Origin: an uncultured Acetobacteraceae bacterium
GTDB lineage: Bacteria > Pseudomonadota > Alphaproteobacteria > Acetobacterales > Acetobacteraceae
DNA: 64,000 bases
NCBI GenBank assembly: GCA_903907955.1
Contig: CAIVPZ010000140.1
Location: 1-64,000, forward strand
Direction of reading: 5' to 3'
The notes under the pieces were generated by a model. The model saw nothing but the letters and a program-made list of their open reading frames with translations, did no database searches and was not told the DNA's origin. A program made the position numbers and the translations under genes. Of this stretch, positions 30,737 through 40,264 are shown piece after piece (position 1 is the stretch's first letter; the number at the start of each line of letters is the position of its first letter).

Positions 30737-31942
30737 TCAACCTTGATAGGGTTCGAGCACGAGGTCCCGGTTGACGATCACGCGCACCGGGAAACCCGGA
30801 CGGATCGTCAGGGTCGGTTGGATGTTCAGATAGCGGCCCACGATCTGCTGGCCGGTTTGGTTGAAGCTCTGGGACGCACCCTGCCGCAGCGCCTGGACAA
30901 GCGAGTTTTCGTTGCTGCCCGTGCCTGCTTCGGACCCGACGCTCAGGAGGGTCGAGAGCATCGCGGCCTTGAACAGCATGCCCCAATGGTTATCCACCTC
31001 GTCTTCCAGCCCGGAATATCCGGCGGCGTCGGCGCCTGGCTGGCGTTCCAGCACGATCGATTTGCCGTTCGGCATAATCAAACGGGTCCAGACCAGCAGG
31101 ACGCGCGACTGACCGAACGCCACCTGGCTGTCGTAGGTGCCGATGAGACGCGCACCTTGCGGAATCAGCAGAGACCGGCCGCTCGGACTGTCATAGACGT
31201 TCTCGGTCACCTGGGCGGTGATCTGGCCGGGAAGATCGGAACGGATGCCGGTCAGCAGCGCGCCGGGAATGACGGTCCCGGCTTGCACCACGTAGGCCGA
31301 GGCGGGCGCGGCCAGCCGGTCCGGGCTGGTCGTCCGCCGATCGACGGAGGCGGTTGTGAAAGCTAGCTTGCGGTCCTGGCCGTTCTGCGCAAACGCCCCG
31401 TCCGTCGAGAGTTGCGGCGGCTGACCTGACATCGTCGCGCCATCCGGCATCGCCACGGGCGGAAGCGTTGGCGCGGGCAGTTCGCGGATATTCGTGGACG
31501 CGAACAACCGGCTCAGCCGTGCGGCTTCAATTTCTTGCGCGCGGCGCTGCGCTTCCGGATCCACGGCAGGCCCGGTCGGAACCACGGTGTTTAGAGCGGC
31601 TCCGGCGTTAAGCATTGGCCGGCCGAGATCGCCGGGCAGCGGTGGCCCGAGCTGGGGCGCCTGCCGAGGTATGCCGGCATAGTCGCGGGGGAGACCCGCC
31701 AGGCCGTCGGCGGTCGTGCGATGGTCGGTGCTGTAAAGTTCTTCCGGTGCTCCGCGTTTGCCGTTGTTCTGGAGCGCCCAGAGCACGGCGGCAGAGACCG
31801 CGACCAACGCGATAGCGGCACCGCCAGCCAGCACCTTGTGCGAAAGGCGGGTGACGCGCGGCCGTTCGGACCGCAGCCGCAGCGACGGGTCCGGAGCCGC
31901 CGGCGATGCTGGCCTGGCGTTTCCTTCCGGGTCTTCGCTCAT
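30737..31942 (-). CDS. trbI: TrbI/VirB10-like type IV secretion protein
   Basis: 401 residues. A short cytoplasmic N-terminus is followed by one transmembrane helix at about 35-58 (LAGGAAIALVAVSAAVLWAL), a proline-rich periplasmic linker and the C-terminal TrbI beta-barrel domain with LIPQGARLIGTYDSQVAFGQ and MPNGKSIVL. It spans both membranes and connects the inner-membrane motor with the outer-membrane pore of the mating channel. Its start overlaps the trbG end by four bases (ATGA). Confidence 0.95.
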   Translation of the reverse strand: MSEDPEGNARPASPAAPDPSLRLRSERPRVTRLSHKVLAGGAAIALVAVSAAVLWALQNNGKRGAPEELYSTDHRTTADGLAGLPRDYAGIPRQAPQLGPPLPGDLGRPMLNAGAALNTVVPTGPAVDPEAQRRAQEIEAARLSRLFASTNIRELPAPTLPPVAMPDGATMSGQPPQLSTDGAFAQNGQDRKLAFTTASVDRRTTSPDRLAAPASAYVVQAGTVIPGALLTGIRSDLPGQITAQVTENVYDSPSGRSLLIPQGARLIGTYDSQVAFGQSRVLLVWTRLIMPNGKSIVLERQPGADAAGYSGLEDEVDNHWGMLFKAAMLSTLLSVGSEAGTGSNENSLVQALRQGASQSFNQTGQQIVGRYLNIQPTLTIRPGFPVRVIVNRDLVLEPYQG

Positions 31943-32961
31943 CGCACCCTCCCATCCGTGCGGGAGATGCGCACTGTTTGCTGGTGTTCCCCACCCAGGC
32001 GAAGCTCGGCGGCGGCGAACAGGCGATCGACGATGTAGTAGTTCTGGCGAACGCGGTAATTCACGAGCTGGCCGTCGCCTTCAGGACCGATCACGAAGAG
32101 TGGCGGCGCCTCGCCCTGGGCAAGACCGCGCGGCATTTCGATATAGACCTTCGAACCGTCATCGAACGCCGAGAGCGGCCGCCACGCCGGATTGTCGCCG
32201 GTGATCTGATAGCGGAACCGAAGTTTCGAGACGTCGATGCCAGCGTCGATCGGCGCCGCCGTCGCCGCCGCGACGTTCTGACGGCGAAGCGCGATAAGCT
32301 GGTCCTGCGGATATTGCCAGGATACGGACGCCATGTACGTCGCGCTCGTCGAGCGTAGTTCGAGGAGGTATGTCCTCCGATCGGTGTTGATGACGAGGTT
32401 GGTCAGAAGGTCCGGCCGCGTCGGCTTCACCAGGATGTGGATACGTTTGGTGGCGCCGGCACCGCTTTCGGTGTCGCCGATGATCCAGCGCACCGTGTCG
32501 CCGGCGGCGACGGGGCCAGAACCGACGAGTTGCTCGCCCTCCTGGAGGGCGACATCGGTGACCTGACCCGGCGCCGTGTAGACCTGGTAGAGGGCGCCTC
32601 CGGAGAAGGGATAGACCTGCACGGCGTTGATGAAGCCGTCGCGCACCGGCTGAACGCGGGCGGCGGCGTTGGCCTGATTGACGCGCACGGTCGGGTCGCC
32701 AGACTCCGGCGGAGCCTTGCCTTTCGGGAGCGGTTTCAACTGGCCGGGAAGCGGCAGCGGCGTCGGCAGTTCCACGACCTGCACCGGCGCTGGCGGATCC
32801 GCCTGCAACAAAGCCGGCGCCCCCACGTCATCGAGCGCAATCTCCGGCGGCGTCGTCAGATGCGCGCAGCCCGCGAGCGCCGAGGCGGAAAGCAGCAATG
32901 CCTGGAGTGCGGCTCTACGGAAAATCGGAAGAGCTGGATTACGGAAAGACAGCGGCTTCAT
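31939..32961 (-). CDS. trbG: TrbG/VirB9-like outer-membrane channel lipoprotein
   Basis: 340 residues with a lipoprotein-like signal: a hydrophobic stretch ending LSASALAGC near residue 31. The rest is the VirB9/CagX beta-rich domain (GALYQVYTAPGQVTDVALQ, GDTVRWIIGDTESG, TNLVINTDRRTYLLEL). It binds TrbI and forms the outer part of the core channel. It overlaps trbF and trbI by four bases each. Confidence 0.94.
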   Translation of the reverse strand: MKPLSFRNPALPIFRRAALQALLLSASALAGCAHLTTPPEIALDDVGAPALLQADPPAPVQVVELPTPLPLPGQLKPLPKGKAPPESGDPTVRVNQANAAARVQPVRDGFINAVQVYPFSGGALYQVYTAPGQVTDVALQEGEQLVGSGPVAAGDTVRWIIGDTESGAGATKRIHILVKPTRPDLLTNLVINTDRRTYLLELRSTSATYMASVSWQYPQDQLIALRRQNVAAATAAPIDAGIDVSKLRFRYQITGDNPAWRPLSAFDDGSKVYIEMPRGLAQGEAPPLFVIGPEGDGQLVNYRVRQNYYIVDRLFAAAELRLGGEHQQTVRISRTDGRVR

Positions 32962-33647
32962 TGCCCCAGCTCCTTCGACCAGTTGATGGAATTGACGAAG
33001 ACCCCGAGCGGGTTCTTCCGCAGCTTGTCGGCGTCGTGCGGGGTCTGGAGCACGACGGAGAGGATGGCGGTCCAGCGTTCGGTCGAACTCAAACTGCCGT
33101 TCTCGTAGCGGCGCTGGATCCAGGCGACGCGGAACGATTCCGGCGAGGCGCGGATGACGCTGGATACCTCGACGGAGATCTGGATCTTGCCGAGGTTGCC
33201 GAAGGGATCATTTGTGCGCGCGTAATCGTTCAGCGCCGCCGCGCCGCGATCGGTCGTGAAGTCGTATGCGCGCAGCCATTGCTGGCGCAGCACGATCGGA
33301 TCGGCGGGCAGCCCACGGACATCCTCGATGAAACGCGCGAGGTGGTAGGCGATCTGCGGGTCGCTCGGCTGATAGTCCGCGCTGGCCGGCGCAATGGCCT
33401 GAGCCTGGCCGAGCTTGTCGATCTGGACCACCCAGGGGGTGATGGTGCCGCGCGCCGATTGCCAGACCAGCCCGCCGGCGAGGCAACCCGAGAGAACCAG
33501 CGAACCGAAGGCCATCAACCGCCAGTTCTTCGCCTGAACACGGGCCGAACCGATCCGCTCGTCCCAGACCTGGGCGGCCTTCTGGTATGGCGTTTCCGGC
33601 TCTGGGGTGCGCCCGTAACGCACGGATGGTCGTCGAAACATGCTCAT
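32958..33647 (-). CDS. trbF: TrbF/VirB8-like assembly protein
   Basis: 229 residues. The N-terminus is cytoplasmic, a single membrane helix lies near 45-65 (LMAFGSLVLSGCLAGGLVW), and the rest is the periplasmic VirB8 fold with WVVQIDKLGQAQAI and a C-terminal WSKELGQ. It nucleates assembly of the mating channel. It overlaps trbL and trbG by four bases at each end. Confidence 0.94.
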   Translation of the reverse strand: MSMFRRPSVRYGRTPEPETPYQKAAQVWDERIGSARVQAKNWRLMAFGSLVLSGCLAGGLVWQSARGTITPWVVQIDKLGQAQAIAPASADYQPSDPQIAYHLARFIEDVRGLPADPIVLRQQWLRAYDFTTDRGAAALNDYARTNDPFGNLGKIQISVEVSSVIRASPESFRVAWIQRRYENGSLSSTERWTAILSVVLQTPHDADKLRKNPLGVFVNSINWSKELGQ

Positions 33648-34939
33648 TTCCCTTCCGAGAGATCGACGGACGCGCCGCCACCGCTGCCGTCACCTGACTT
33701 GACCGCGTGGGTGGCGGCGGATGCGCCATGGCTGATGGTCTGGGAGCGCCTCATCCGCTTCGCCCAATCGGGCGGGCTGCCTGACGTTGACGATCCGGCA
33801 GGGGACGCAGCGCCGGCAGCGTCTCCGCCGTCGCTCGCCGCCTCTCCCGTTACGGCCCGGCCGCCGGCTTCGAAGCTCGATCTGAGGTTCGCGGCAGCAC
33901 GCCGAAGCGGACTGGTGACCGCCTCGGCGGCCTTGGAGATGCCAGAGGTCGCAACCCCGGAGGCGCCGCCCGCGCGATAAGCGGCGGTGGCGCCTCCGGC
34001 GAGCGCCGCACCGCCGCGGGCTGCACCGGCAGCGGCGCCACCGATGAGTCCCGCGCCGCCCGCCGCTAGACCGGCGCCAGCCGCGACAATGCCGCCAGCG
34101 GCGAGGCCAGTCGCGACGGCAGCACCTGCGCCGAGTTGGGGGCCGCCCGACACCAGCCCGTTTGCGATGCCAGGCCCGAAGATGCCGAGGCCGAGCAGCG
34201 CCAGCGCCGCGAGCACGATCGCCATGGCGTCGTCGATCGACGGCTGTGCGCCGCCGAAGCCCGCGGTGAACTGGGCGAACAGCGTCGAGCCGATGCCGAC
34301 GATGACGGCGAGCACCAGCACCTTGATGCCGGAGGATACGACGTTGCCGAGCACGCGCTCGGCGGCGAAGGCGGTCTTGCCGAACAGGCCGAAGGGAATC
34401 AGTACGAACCCGGCAAGCGTCGTCAGCTTGAATTCTATGAGGGTGATGAAGAGCTGGATCGCGAGAATGAAGAAGGCGAGCAGCACCATCACCCAGGCGA
34501 AGAGCAGCACCGTGATCTGGATGAAGTTCTCGAAGAACGAGACGTAGCCCATCAGGCCGGAGATCGAGTCGAGTATGGGGCGGCCGGCATCGAGGCCGAC
34601 CTGCGCGATACGGCCAGGTCGAAGGAAATCCGCCTCGGCCATACCCGTGCCGGATGCTTTCAGACCGAGCCCGGCGAAGCTCTCGAAGACGATGCGGGAG
34701 AGACTGTTCCAATTGCCGATGAGGTAGGCGAAGACACCGACAAAGAGCGTCTTCTTCACCAGCCGCGCGATGATGTCGTCGTCGGCGCCCCAGGACCAGA
34801 ATAGTGCGGCCAGCGTGATGTCGATCACGATCAGCGTGGTCGCGATGAAGGCGACCTCGCTGCCGAGCAAGCCGAAGCCGCTGTCGATGTACTGGGTGAA
34901 GACCGCCAGGAAACGGTCGATGACGCCGGTGCCGCCCAT
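33644..34939 (-). CDS. trbL: TrbL/VirB6-like polytopic channel protein
   Basis: 431 residues from ATG 34939. Five or six membrane segments occupy residues 20-260 (for example VAFIATTLIVIDITLAALF and ITVLLFAWVMVLLAFFI). A long Gly/Ala-rich region then gives way to a hydrophilic C-terminal tail with phospho-acceptor-rich and charged residues. The tail length varies between relatives. The protein forms the inner-membrane conduit of the mating apparatus. Confidence 0.93.
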   Translation of the reverse strand: MGGTGVIDRFLAVFTQYIDSGFGLLGSEVAFIATTLIVIDITLAALFWSWGADDDIIARLVKKTLFVGVFAYLIGNWNSLSRIVFESFAGLGLKASGTGMAEADFLRPGRIAQVGLDAGRPILDSISGLMGYVSFFENFIQITVLLFAWVMVLLAFFILAIQLFITLIEFKLTTLAGFVLIPFGLFGKTAFAAERVLGNVVSSGIKVLVLAVIVGIGSTLFAQFTAGFGGAQPSIDDAMAIVLAALALLGLGIFGPGIANGLVSGGPQLGAGAAVATGLAAGGIVAAGAGLAAGGAGLIGGAAAGAARGGAALAGGATAAYRAGGASGVATSGISKAAEAVTSPLRRAAANLRSSFEAGGRAVTGEAASDGGDAAGAASPAGSSTSGSPPDWAKRMRRSQTISHGASAATHAVKSGDGSGGGASVDLSEGK

Positions 34940-34940
34940 C

Positions 34941-35318
34941 TTATCGCTCGTCCTTCGGCGTGGGTTGATCGAGCGGCCTGGTGCCCGTTGCGACGTTCGG
35001 CGACGTTCGCGCGCTGTGGAACATTTCGGCCGGCGAGGGTTCCGAGGGACGGCTGCCGCCGCCAAGGAAGCGGCGTCGGTTCTCGGCCCACGCATGCAGG
35101 CAGCCAGCGTCGTGCGCGCCGGCTTCTCCAAGGATCTGGCAGCGGGCCAACTCGGCCCGGAGGAGATCGGCATCGACGGCCGCGGGCGAAGCTGTCGAGC
35201 CCTCAGCGGGCTTACGATCGCCATGCCGGAACTGGATGGCGGTCGCGGCGATCGCGACCAGCACGAACGCCATCGCCGCCGCCCGTGCCGTCATTGCCGC
35301 GGTGATGCGCGGCGTCAT
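34941..35318 (-). CDS. Small TrbK-like protein (candidate entry exclusion)
   Basis: 125 residues from ATG 35318, overlapping the trbJ stop as TGATG. A signal anchor (MAFVLVAIAATAIQF) is followed by a small periplasmic domain with two cysteines (ARCQILGEAG, AGCLHAW), then a proline-rich tail. A gene of this shape sits between trbJ and trbL in related elements and is annotated as an alternative TrbK, the entry-exclusion lipoprotein that stops repeat transfer into a cell already carrying the element. There is no lipobox here, so the function rests on position. Confidence 0.75.
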   Translation of the reverse strand: MTPRITAAMTARAAAMAFVLVAIAATAIQFRHGDRKPAEGSTASPAAVDADLLRAELARCQILGEAGAHDAGCLHAWAENRRRFLGGGSRPSEPSPAEMFHSARTSPNVATGTRPLDQPTPKDER

Positions 35319-36058
35319 CAGTGAAACATCGTGATAGCGGTGGGCTGGTAGCCCGAGCCGGGCGTCAGGAAGCGGCGAAGCTGTTCCTTCGCCTGATCCT
35401 GAGCCGCGGCTTGCTGGGCGGACTGAAGCGTCTGCGCGCGTCCCTGGGCCGCGACCGCGGCCGTGAGGTCCGCGAGCTGCTGTGCCTGGAGCGCGAGCAT
35501 CTGATTGCCCGCCTGCGTCGCCTGGAGCGCTCCGGTCGCGGACTGGCTCGACGTGACCAGCGCCGACATCTGCGTGCGGTTGGTGTCGAGATTGCCGACG
35601 ACGCCGGCCTGGACGCGCATGGCGTCCTGCAAGCCTCCGACCGAGTTCTGCCACCGCTGTTGAGCGTTGGCGATCAGCGCCTGATTGGACTGGCTGGCGT
35701 TCGCGCCGCCATAGGTGGTCTGGAACGCGTGGTCGATCTGCTGAACATTGTAGGCAATGTTCTGCGCCTGGGAGAGGAGCTGCTGGGTGCGCTGGATCGA
35801 CGATTGAAGCTGTTGCAGCGAAGAGTAAGGCAGGCTCGCGAGATTGCGCGCCTGGTTGATCAGCATCTGCGCTTCGTTCTGCAGCGAGGTGATCTGGTTG
35901 GTGATCTGCTGAAGCTCGCGCGCGGCTGTCAGCACATTCTGGGAGAAGTTGTTCGGGTCGAAGACGATCCATTGCGCGAAGGCCGGCGGCGCTGCGACGG
36001 CAAGCGAAAGGGCAAGCGCGCTCGATGCCGCCAACCGGCGAAGACGAATACGGGTCAT
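35318..36058 (-). CDS. trbJ: TrbJ/VirB5-like pilus-associated protein
   Basis: 246 residues from ATG 36058. A cleavable signal peptide ends near ...PPAFAQW (residues 1-29). The mature protein is almost wholly helical and Gln-rich (ITNQITSLQNEAQMLINQA, SSIQRTQQLLSQAQNIAYN), as in the VirB5 family. It is thought to sit at the pilus tip or base. The start overlaps the trbE stop by four bases. Confidence 0.93.
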   Translation of the reverse strand: MTRIRLRRLAASSALALSLAVAAPPAFAQWIVFDPNNFSQNVLTAARELQQITNQITSLQNEAQMLINQARNLASLPYSSLQQLQSSIQRTQQLLSQAQNIAYNVQQIDHAFQTTYGGANASQSNQALIANAQQRWQNSVGGLQDAMRVQAGVVGNLDTNRTQMSALVTSSQSATGALQATQAGNQMLALQAQQLADLTAAVAAQGRAQTLQSAQQAAAQDQAKEQLRRFLTPGSGYQPTAITMFH

Positions 36059-38496
36059 GTCTGTGTCTCCAGATTTCGGAGGGCGGGGATGAGGTCGGCC
36101 GCCCAACCGGCGTCCCGCAGACGCAGCCAGGCGGAAAGGAAGCCGTCGCGTCCGTGCTCGGCGAGCAGGCGCTCGATGGCGGCCTGGTCGGACTTCGATG
36201 ATGCGGCGGTGAAGGCCAGCCCGACGTCGCCGAGGCCCAATTCGAACAGGCGGTTGCCCCGTCGCGATTGGCAGTAGTAGTCGCGCTTCGGCGTGGCGCG
36301 CGCCAGGATCTCGATCTGCCGGTCGTTCAGGCCGAAGCGGCGGTAGATGGCGGTGATCTGCGGCTCGATCGCGCGCTCGTTCGGCAGGAACAGCCGCGTC
36401 GGGCAACTCTCGATGATGGCGGGTGCAATGGCGCTGCCATCGATATCCGAAAGGGATTGGGTGGCGAAAATGACGCTCGCGTTCTTCTTGCGCAGCGTCT
36501 TCAGCCATTCGCGGAGCTGGCCGGCGAATCCTTCGTCATCGAGGGCGAGCCAGCCTTCATCGACGATCAGCAGTGTTGGCCGCCCGTCGAGCCGGGCTTC
36601 GATGCGGTGGAAGAGATACGCCAGGACGGCTGGCGCCGCGCCGGTGCCGATGAGGCCTTCGGTCTCGAATGCCTGGACACTGGCTTCGCCGAGACGTTCG
36701 GCCTCGGCGTCGAGCAGGCGGCCGTAGGGACCGCCGAGACAATAGGATTGCAAGGCGCGCTTCAGGGCCTGCGATTGCAGCAATACCGACAGGCCGGTCA
36801 GCGTGCGTTCCGCGATCGGCGCGCTGGCAAGCGACGAGAGCGCCGACCACAGATGATCCTTCGCCTCCGGCGTGACGCTGATCTTCTCGCGCGCGAGGAT
36901 GGCGGCGATCCATTCCGCCGCCCAGCCGCGTTCGGCCGCATCGTCGATCAGAGCCAGCGGCTGCAAAGCCACGGGCTCGGTCGCATCGCCGGACAGCGCG
37001 CCGCCGAGATCATGCCAGTCGCCGCCCATCGCGAGCGCCGCGGCACGGATCGAGCCGCCGAAGTCGAAGGCGAAAATCTGGGAGCCGGCGTATCGGCGGA
37101 ACTGCAACGCCATCAGCGCCAGCAGCACCGACTTGCCGGCGCCGGTCGGCCCGACCACGAGCGTGTGTCCGACATCGCCGACGTGAAGGCTGAAGCGGAA
37201 CGGCGTCGAGCCTTCGGTCCGCGCGAAGAACAGTGGCGGCGCCTTGAAATGCTCGTCGCGCGCCGGGCCGGCCCAGACCGCCGAGAGCGGGATCATGTGC
37301 GCGATGTTGAGCGTCGAGACCGGCGGTTGACGGACATTGGCGTAGGCATGGCCTGGCAACGATCCGAGCCACGCTTCGACCACGTTGACCGTCTCGGCCA
37401 TGCAGGTGAAATCGCGGCCCTGGATGACCTTCTCGACGAGACGCAGCTTTTCGTCGGCGTTGCGCGGATCGTTGTCCCAGACAGTCACGGTCGCGGTGAC
37501 GTAAGCCTGCCCGATAACGTCCGAACCCAACTCCTGGAGGGCGGCATCCGCGTCCATCGCCTTGTTGTGGGCGTCGGTGTCGAGCAGGGCCGACGCCTCG
37601 TTGGTCATCACCTCCTTGAGGATCGCGGCGATTGACTTGCGCTTGGCGAACCATTGCCGCCGGATCTTGGTCAGCAGCTTCGTCGCATCGGTCTTGTCGA
37701 GCATAATCGCGCGGGTGGACCAGCGGTACGGGAAGGCCAGCCGATTGAGTTCGTCGAGGAGCCCTGGCGTGGTCGAAGTCGGGAAGCCGACGACGGTCAG
37801 CACGCGCAGATGCGCGCTACCCAGCATCGGCTCCAGCCCGCCGGTCAGCGGCTGGTCCGCCAGCACGGCGTCGAGGTGCATGGGAATTTCGGGCACGCGG
37901 ACGCGCTGACGCTTGGTCGAGATGGTGGCGTGCAGATAGGTCAGCGTTTCGGCGTCATCGAGCCAGGCGCTCTCGGGCATGAAGCCCTCGACCAGCTGAA
38001 GGACGCGACCGGTGCGATCGATGAAGCCGCGCAACGCCTCGCGGGCATTGGCCCCTTCGGCTCGCTCACGGCCTTCGTAGAGGAACCGCTCAGCGCGAGC
38101 GGCGTCTTCGGCTGGTGGCAAATGAAGGAACGTCACGAAGTAGCTGGACTCGAAGTGAACGCCTTCCTCTTCGAATTCCGCCTTGCGCTCGGCCTCGACG
38201 AGGGCCGACGCGGCGTCGGGAAAGCGGCTTTCCGGATAATGGAAGGCGGGATGGCGCTGGGCCTCGACGAAGACCGCCCATCCCGATCCCAGGCGCCGCA
38301 ACGCATTGTTCAGCCGCCCGGCGACGGCGACGAGTTCAGCCGGCACCGCGCTATTCAGATCGGGACCGCGAAACCGCGCCGTGCGCTGGAAGCTGCCATC
38401 CTTGTTGAGGACGACGCCTTCGTCGACCAGCGCCGCCCAGGGCAGGAAATCCGCGAGACGGGTGGTCGGGCGGCGATATTCGGCGAGGTTCATCAT
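36055..38496 (-). CDS. trbE: TrbE/VirB4-like ATPase
   Basis: 813 residues, full length. The N-terminal CagE/TrbE/VirB domain starts MMNLAEYRRPTTRLADFLPW. The motor has Walker A VVGPTGAGKSVLLALMA near 447-463 and Walker B LLIVDEGWLALDDEGF near 637-652, followed by the Gln motif in IFATQSLSDIDGSA. It energises pilus assembly and substrate transfer at the inner membrane. A second ATG lies one codon downstream of the first. Confidence 0.95.
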   Translation of the reverse strand: MMNLAEYRRPTTRLADFLPWAALVDEGVVLNKDGSFQRTARFRGPDLNSAVPAELVAVAGRLNNALRRLGSGWAVFVEAQRHPAFHYPESRFPDAASALVEAERKAEFEEEGVHFESSYFVTFLHLPPAEDAARAERFLYEGRERAEGANAREALRGFIDRTGRVLQLVEGFMPESAWLDDAETLTYLHATISTKRQRVRVPEIPMHLDAVLADQPLTGGLEPMLGSAHLRVLTVVGFPTSTTPGLLDELNRLAFPYRWSTRAIMLDKTDATKLLTKIRRQWFAKRKSIAAILKEVMTNEASALLDTDAHNKAMDADAALQELGSDVIGQAYVTATVTVWDNDPRNADEKLRLVEKVIQGRDFTCMAETVNVVEAWLGSLPGHAYANVRQPPVSTLNIAHMIPLSAVWAGPARDEHFKAPPLFFARTEGSTPFRFSLHVGDVGHTLVVGPTGAGKSVLLALMALQFRRYAGSQIFAFDFGGSIRAAALAMGGDWHDLGGALSGDATEPVALQPLALIDDAAERGWAAEWIAAILAREKISVTPEAKDHLWSALSSLASAPIAERTLTGLSVLLQSQALKRALQSYCLGGPYGRLLDAEAERLGEASVQAFETEGLIGTGAAPAVLAYLFHRIEARLDGRPTLLIVDEGWLALDDEGFAGQLREWLKTLRKKNASVIFATQSLSDIDGSAIAPAIIESCPTRLFLPNERAIEPQITAIYRRFGLNDRQIEILARATPKRDYYCQSRRGNRLFELGLGDVGLAFTAASSKSDQAAIERLLAEHGRDGFLSAWLRLRDAGWAADLIPALRNLETQT

Positions 38497-38520
38497 CGGG
38501 CGATGTCCATTGAGTGGGCC

Positions 38521-38799
38521 TCAGACGCCGAGATGGCCGGGGATGCGCAGATGGCGGCGCACCACATCGACGAACATCGGATCGCGCTTCGCCGCCCAGA
38601 CCGCGGCGGTGTGTCCGATCACCCAAAGCAGCAGCCCGGGAATCCACAGGCGAAGGCCGAGGCCCAGTGCCGCGGCCAATGTCCCGTTCAGGATCGCAAC
38701 GGCGCGAGGCGCCCCGCCGAGCAGGATTGGCTCGGTCAACGCCCGGTGAACGGGAGCGACAAAGCCTGGAACGGTCTCGTCCGCGGCGAGCGTCGCCAT
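38521..38799 (-). CDS. trbD: TrbD/VirB3-like inner-membrane protein
   Basis: 92 residues from ATG 38799. Its N-terminus PGFVAPVHRALTEPILLGGAP and the hydrophobic hairpin LAAALGLGLRLWIPGLLLWV are the VirB3 pattern. It works with the TrbE ATPase, whose gene starts 24 bases further on. Its start codon overlaps the trbC stop (TGATG). Confidence 0.92.
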   Translation of the reverse strand: MATLAADETVPGFVAPVHRALTEPILLGGAPRAVAILNGTLAAALGLGLRLWIPGLLLWVIGHTAAVWAAKRDPMFVDVVRRHLRIPGHLGV

Positions 38800-39128
38800 C
38801 AGATCAGCGCCCCACCGCCGAAGGAGAAGAACGACAGAAAGAAGCTCGAGGCGGCGAACGCGATCGACAGACCGAACACGATCTGGATCAGCCGCCTGAA
38901 TCCGCCCGAGGTGTCGCCGAACGCCAGGGTCAGCCCGGTGACGATGATGATGATCACCGCGAGGATCTTGGCCACCGGCCCTTCGACCGATTGCAGGATC
39001 TGGTTGAGCGGTTGCTCCCACGGCATGTTCGAGCCGGCGGCCCAGGCGGGGGCGCTGGTCAGCGTCACGAAGCCGATCGCGGCGGCGGTGGCGATATGCT
39101 GGCGGATGGGAAACGCTCGGCGGATCAT
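38799..39128 (-). CDS. trbC: TrbC/VirB2-like pilin
   Basis: 109 residues from ATG 39128. A long signal peptide ends near ...SAPAWAAG (about residue 31). Two hydrophobic helices follow (AKILAVIIIIVTGLTLAFG and LIQIVFGLSIAFAASSFFL) with a short loop, as in VirB2 pilins. TraF, encoded in this element at 47010, is the likely maturation peptidase by analogy with RP4. The start overlaps the trbB stop. Confidence 0.92.
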   Translation of the reverse strand: MIRRAFPIRQHIATAAAIGFVTLTSAPAWAAGSNMPWEQPLNQILQSVEGPVAKILAVIIIIVTGLTLAFGDTSGGFRRLIQIVFGLSIAFAASSFFLSFFSFGGGALI

Positions 39129-40123
39129 AGCTGGTCTCCTGCGGGTGAAATTGCGTAGTCGCCGGCCTGTCCCAGCCCGGTGACCTGGACGAGTTCCGCG
39201 AGCCGCCGCTGCGACCCGCGGCCGGTGAGCACCGCGACCACGTTGATGGTCTCGGCGATGAGGGCGCGCGGAACGGTGACGACGGCTTCCTGGATGAGCT
39301 GCTCGAGCCGGCGCAGCGCGCCGATGCCGGTGCCGGCGTGGATGGTCCCGATGCCGCCGGGATGGCCGGTGCCCCAGGCCTTGAGGAGATCGAGCGCCTC
39401 GGCGCCGCGCACCTCGCCGATCGGGATCCGGTCGGGGCGCAGCCGCAGCGAAGAGCGCACGAGATCGGAGAGCGAAACGACACCGTCCTTGGTGCGCAGC
39501 GCGACCAGGTTGGGCGCCTGGCACTGGAGTTCGCGGGTGTCTTCGATCAGCACCACGCGGTCGGCGGTCTTGGCGACCTCGGCGAGCAAGGCGTTGGTGA
39601 GGGTGGTCTTGCCGGTCGAGGTGCCGCCCGCGACGAGGATGTTGCGGCGCTCGGCCACCGCGCGGCGCAGCACCACCGCTTGCGCCGGTGTCATGATGCC
39701 GGCGGCCGCGTAATCATCGAGCGTGAAGACAGCGACCGCGGGTTTGCGGATCGCGAATGCCGGGGCCGCCACGACAGGCGGCAGAAGACCCTCGAACCGT
39801 TCACCGGTCTCGGGAAGCTCGGCCGATACGCGCGGCGCGCCGGCGTGAACTTCGGCGCCGACATGGTGCGCGACGAGGCGGACGATGCGCTCGCCGTCGG
39901 CGGCGGAGAGGCGCTCTCCTGTATCGGCCAGTCCGGTCGACAGTCTGTCGATCCAGAGCCTGCCGTCGGGGTTCAGCATCACCTCTACGATTACCGGGTC
40001 TTCGAGGAAGGCGGCGATGGCCGGACCGAGGGCGGTGCGCAGCATGCGCGCGCCTCGTGAAACCGCCTCGGACTGGAAGGACTGGACCGCCACGTTCGAC
40101 CCCGCTTCGAGCCGACCGCACAT
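39125..40123 (-). CDS. trbB: TrbB/VirB11-like ATPase
   Basis: 332 residues from ATG 40123; a downstream start at [17 protein letters not shown] is also possible. Walker A is [17 protein letters not shown] near residues 160-176, followed by [12 protein letters not shown] and the His box [14 protein letters not shown]. It is a hexameric traffic ATPase on the cytoplasmic side of the channel. The 141 bases upstream, before the RHH gene, contain no gene. Confidence 0.95.
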   Translation of the reverse strand: MCGRLEAGSNVAVQSFQSEAVSRGARMLRTALGPAIAAFLEDPVIVEVMLNPDGRLWIDRLSTGLADTGERLSAADGERIVRLVAHHVGAEVHAGAPRVSAELPETGERFEGLLPPVVAAPAFAIRKPAVAVFTLDDYAAAGIMTPAQAVVLRRAVAERRNILVAGGTSTGKTTLTNALLAEVAKTADRVVLIEDTRELQCQAPNLVALRTKDGVVSLSDLVRSSLRLRPDRIPIGEVRGAEALDLLKAWGTGHPGGIGTIHAGTGIGALRRLEQLIQEAVVTVPRALIAETINVVAVLTGRGSQRRLAELVQVTGLGQAGDYAISPAGDQL

Positions 40124-40264
40124 CGCGATCGGTGATGGGGACGATTAGAAAGGGCAGGAATTGGGGCGGTTCAACAAGCCTGTGGGCGTAGTAGCGCCCT
40201 GGCGTACATAGACAGGGAGACGGCGAGCCGATGGCTTGGAGGGCGCATGCCGTTTGGCTCAAAC

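Noticed and set aside
36268-39183. Long plus-strand open frames opposite trbE, trbD and trbC
   Set aside because: All lie antisense to complete trb genes in the standard order and have no recognisable motif.
40140-40170. TTCCTGCCC on the minus strand before trbB as an oriT nic site
   Set aside because: The core match is short, it is 3.7 kb from the relaxase gene and no inverted repeat lies next to it. Kept only as an alternative to the site at 45640.
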